A DNA stretch of 24,136 nt. Source: JBOGWP01 sp050693875 (GTDB lineage Bacteria > Actinomycetota > CADDZG01 > JAHWKV01 > JBOGWP01). Below, in pieces: positions 23,294 through 24,136 of this stretch. Where the stretch lies: positions 1-24,136 of the forward strand of contig JBOGWP010000042.1 of assembly GCA_050693875.1 (NCBI GenBank), written 5' to 3'. Below the pieces are notes generated by a model. It ran no database searches, was not told the DNA's origin, and worked only from the letters and a program-made list of their open reading frames with translations. The first letter of the stretch is position 1. Every line of letters begins with the position of its first letter. A program made the position numbers and the translations under genes.

Positions 23294-23584
23294 ATGCGCC
23301 ATATCCGCGTCGAGCAGGTTGGGCCCGAGGTCTTCCGGGTGGAGGTCGCCGACGGCGACGTGGAGCGCGTCCATCTGGTCACGGCGCTGCCGGAGGACGT
23401 GGATCGACTGGCAGCCGGCCGTGGCGGCGAGGGACTCGTCGAAGAGTCCTTCGAGTTCGTCCTCAAACGGGAGCCGATCGGCATCCTGCCCGAGAACTTC
23501 CACCTCCTGCTGATCGCCCGCTACCACCCCGACTACCTGGAAGAGATACCCAAGCGAATGGTGCTGCGCCCGGGCGAACCGTGA
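23294..23584 (+). CDS. Small conserved hypothetical protein
   Basis: 96 residues from the ATG at 23294; AAGGA lies 6 bases upstream. Beta-rich start M-R-H-I-R-V-E-Q-V-G-P-E-V-F-R-V-E-V-A, then V-H-L-V-T-A-L-P-E-D-V-D, then E-S-F-E-F-V-L-K-R-E-P-I-G-I-L-P. C-terminus is Y-H-P-D-Y-L-E-E-I-P-K-R-M. No signal, TM segment or recognised domain. It is a single gene converging on the broken regulator, 8 bases apart. Function unknown. Confidence 0.68.
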   Translation: MRHIRVEQVGPEVFRVEVADGDVERVHLVTALPEDVDRLAAGRGGEGLVEESFEFVLKREPIGILPENFHLLLIARYHPDYLEEIPKRMVLRPGEP

Positions 23585-23592
23585 CGGCGGCC

Positions 23593-24136
23593 CTATTCAG
23601 CCTCGAGCGCGTAGGCCACCGCCTTGTCGAGGTCCATCTCCCGGCCCTCCTGCATAGACAATCCAACCGCACCGTCCCCGATGGCGGCCCGCGCGACCGG
23701 GACCGGGTTCTCGAACAGGCAGGCGGTCGGCGGCGCTCCCCCGCCGATCTTTCTCGAATCTTGGCTGCCGCGCCGAAGAGCCGGACGGCCCGGTCGTGCC
23801 GGCCCTGCTCACCGTCCATGGCCGCGAACGTCTCCAGCCTCATCGACACCCCGGCGGCATTCTCCAGATCCTTGAACAGGGACATCGCCTCGACGGCGAC
23901 GCGACGCGCCTCGTGGTGGTCCCCTCGCAGCATGTGGACCATGGTGATTGCCGCCAGCGCGTCGGCGGTCTGGAAGCGGTGCCCGCCGTCCGGGCGACCG
24001 CAACCACCTCCTCGAGCAGCGGAGGGGCCGCTTCGATGTCCCGCTTCATCAACAGGGCGTAGCCGACCGCCTCCCCGATCCGCGTCGGGTCACCCACCTC
24101 GCGGGCGATCGTCAGGGCCTCCTCGAACAGGGGGAG
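23593..24136 (-). pseudogene. C-terminal part of a TPR/ATPase-type regulator, frameshifted and cut by window edge
   Basis: Homology is spread over three frames. Frame one (to ~23990) has G-D-P-T-R-I-G-E-A-V-G-Y-A-L-L-M-K-R-D-I-E. After a missing base in the CCCGG run near 23990 it continues F-Q-T-A-D-A-L-A-A-I and M-V-H-M-L-R-G-D-H-H-E-A-R-R, then D-R-A-V-R-L-F-G-A-A-A. Another shift near 23755 leads to A-C-L-F-E-N-P-V-P and the ending E-G-R-E-M-D-L-D-K-A-V-A-Y-A-L-E, stop 23593. Tetratricopeptide-like helical pairs and this ending are typical of the C-terminal region of LuxR/AfsR-type or cyclase-linked ATPase regulators. The N-terminal sensor and HTH or ATPase part is outside the window. Confidence 0.65.

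Overview
This is a gene-dense, very GC-rich stretch (by eye about 70% G+C) with many GTG/TTG starts. It holds actinobacterial or chloroflexal gene families: SWIM and SnoaL/NTF2 proteins, an alpha/beta-hydrolase–cyclase fusion, LemA–TPM genes and a GlcD/GlcF-type fusion. No rRNA, tRNA, phage or conjugation gene is visible. I infer a chromosomal segment of an environmental Actinomycetota or Chloroflexota-like bacterium. The sequence alone does not fix the phylum.

Layout. 1-0.9 kb: two paralogous secreted, membrane-anchored Ig/IPT-like proteins (the first is cut by the window edge) below an AT-rich promoter patch. 1.2-4.3 kb: an orphan peptide-type ABC substrate-binding lipoprotein converging on a membrane-anchored BNR-repeat (sialidase-fold) protein. 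4.35-5.1 kb: a CooC-type nickel-insertion ATPase whose frame is interrupted by one in-frame TGA, exactly at the first Cys of the family CXC metal site. 5.1-5.85 kb: gene-free DNA with two kinds of direct repeat. 5.85-8.7 kb: a MerR-family regulator divergent from a 612-residue membrane protein, with a textbook MerR operator between them. 8.7-11.1 kb: a four-module protein (UspA-UspA-Rieske-FAD reductase). 11.2-12.2 kb: a SufR-like HTH regulator plus a SWIM zinc-finger protein. 12.26-16.4 kb: a glyoxalase remnant, a large FAD/Fe-S 2-hydroxyacid oxidase and a frameshifted D-2-hydroxyacid dehydrogenase. 16.5-20.7 kb: a plus-strand run of two SnoaL-like proteins, a hydrolase-cyclase fusion, LemA and two TPM proteins. 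20.9-22.4 kb: folE and a RibD-C-like reductase, both broken by several single-base shifts. 22.4-24.1 kb: small unknown proteins and the frameshifted C-terminal part of a TPR/ATPase-type regulator.

How genes work together. The 2-hydroxyacid dehydrogenase and the FAD/Fe-S oxidase are adjacent and act on related 2-hydroxy acids. Hydrolase-cyclase and LemA overlap by 4 bases, and the two SnoaL-like genes also overlap by 4 bases. The folE and reductase genes overlap and would both act in pterin/flavin-type GTP chemistry. The MerR protein most likely controls the membrane protein.

Most interesting point. The CooC TGA reads as U-T-C in place of C-x-C. The frame is intact on both sides, the second Cys is kept, and hairpins that could act as a bacterial SECIS start just after it. 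TGA is used as a normal stop elsewhere in the window. This is a candidate undescribed selenocysteine form of a nickel chaperone. The competing explanation is a Cys-to-stop mutation or base-call error. The window does contain several broken genes, but those are single- or two-base indels, mostly in short homopolymers, which is a different kind of lesion.
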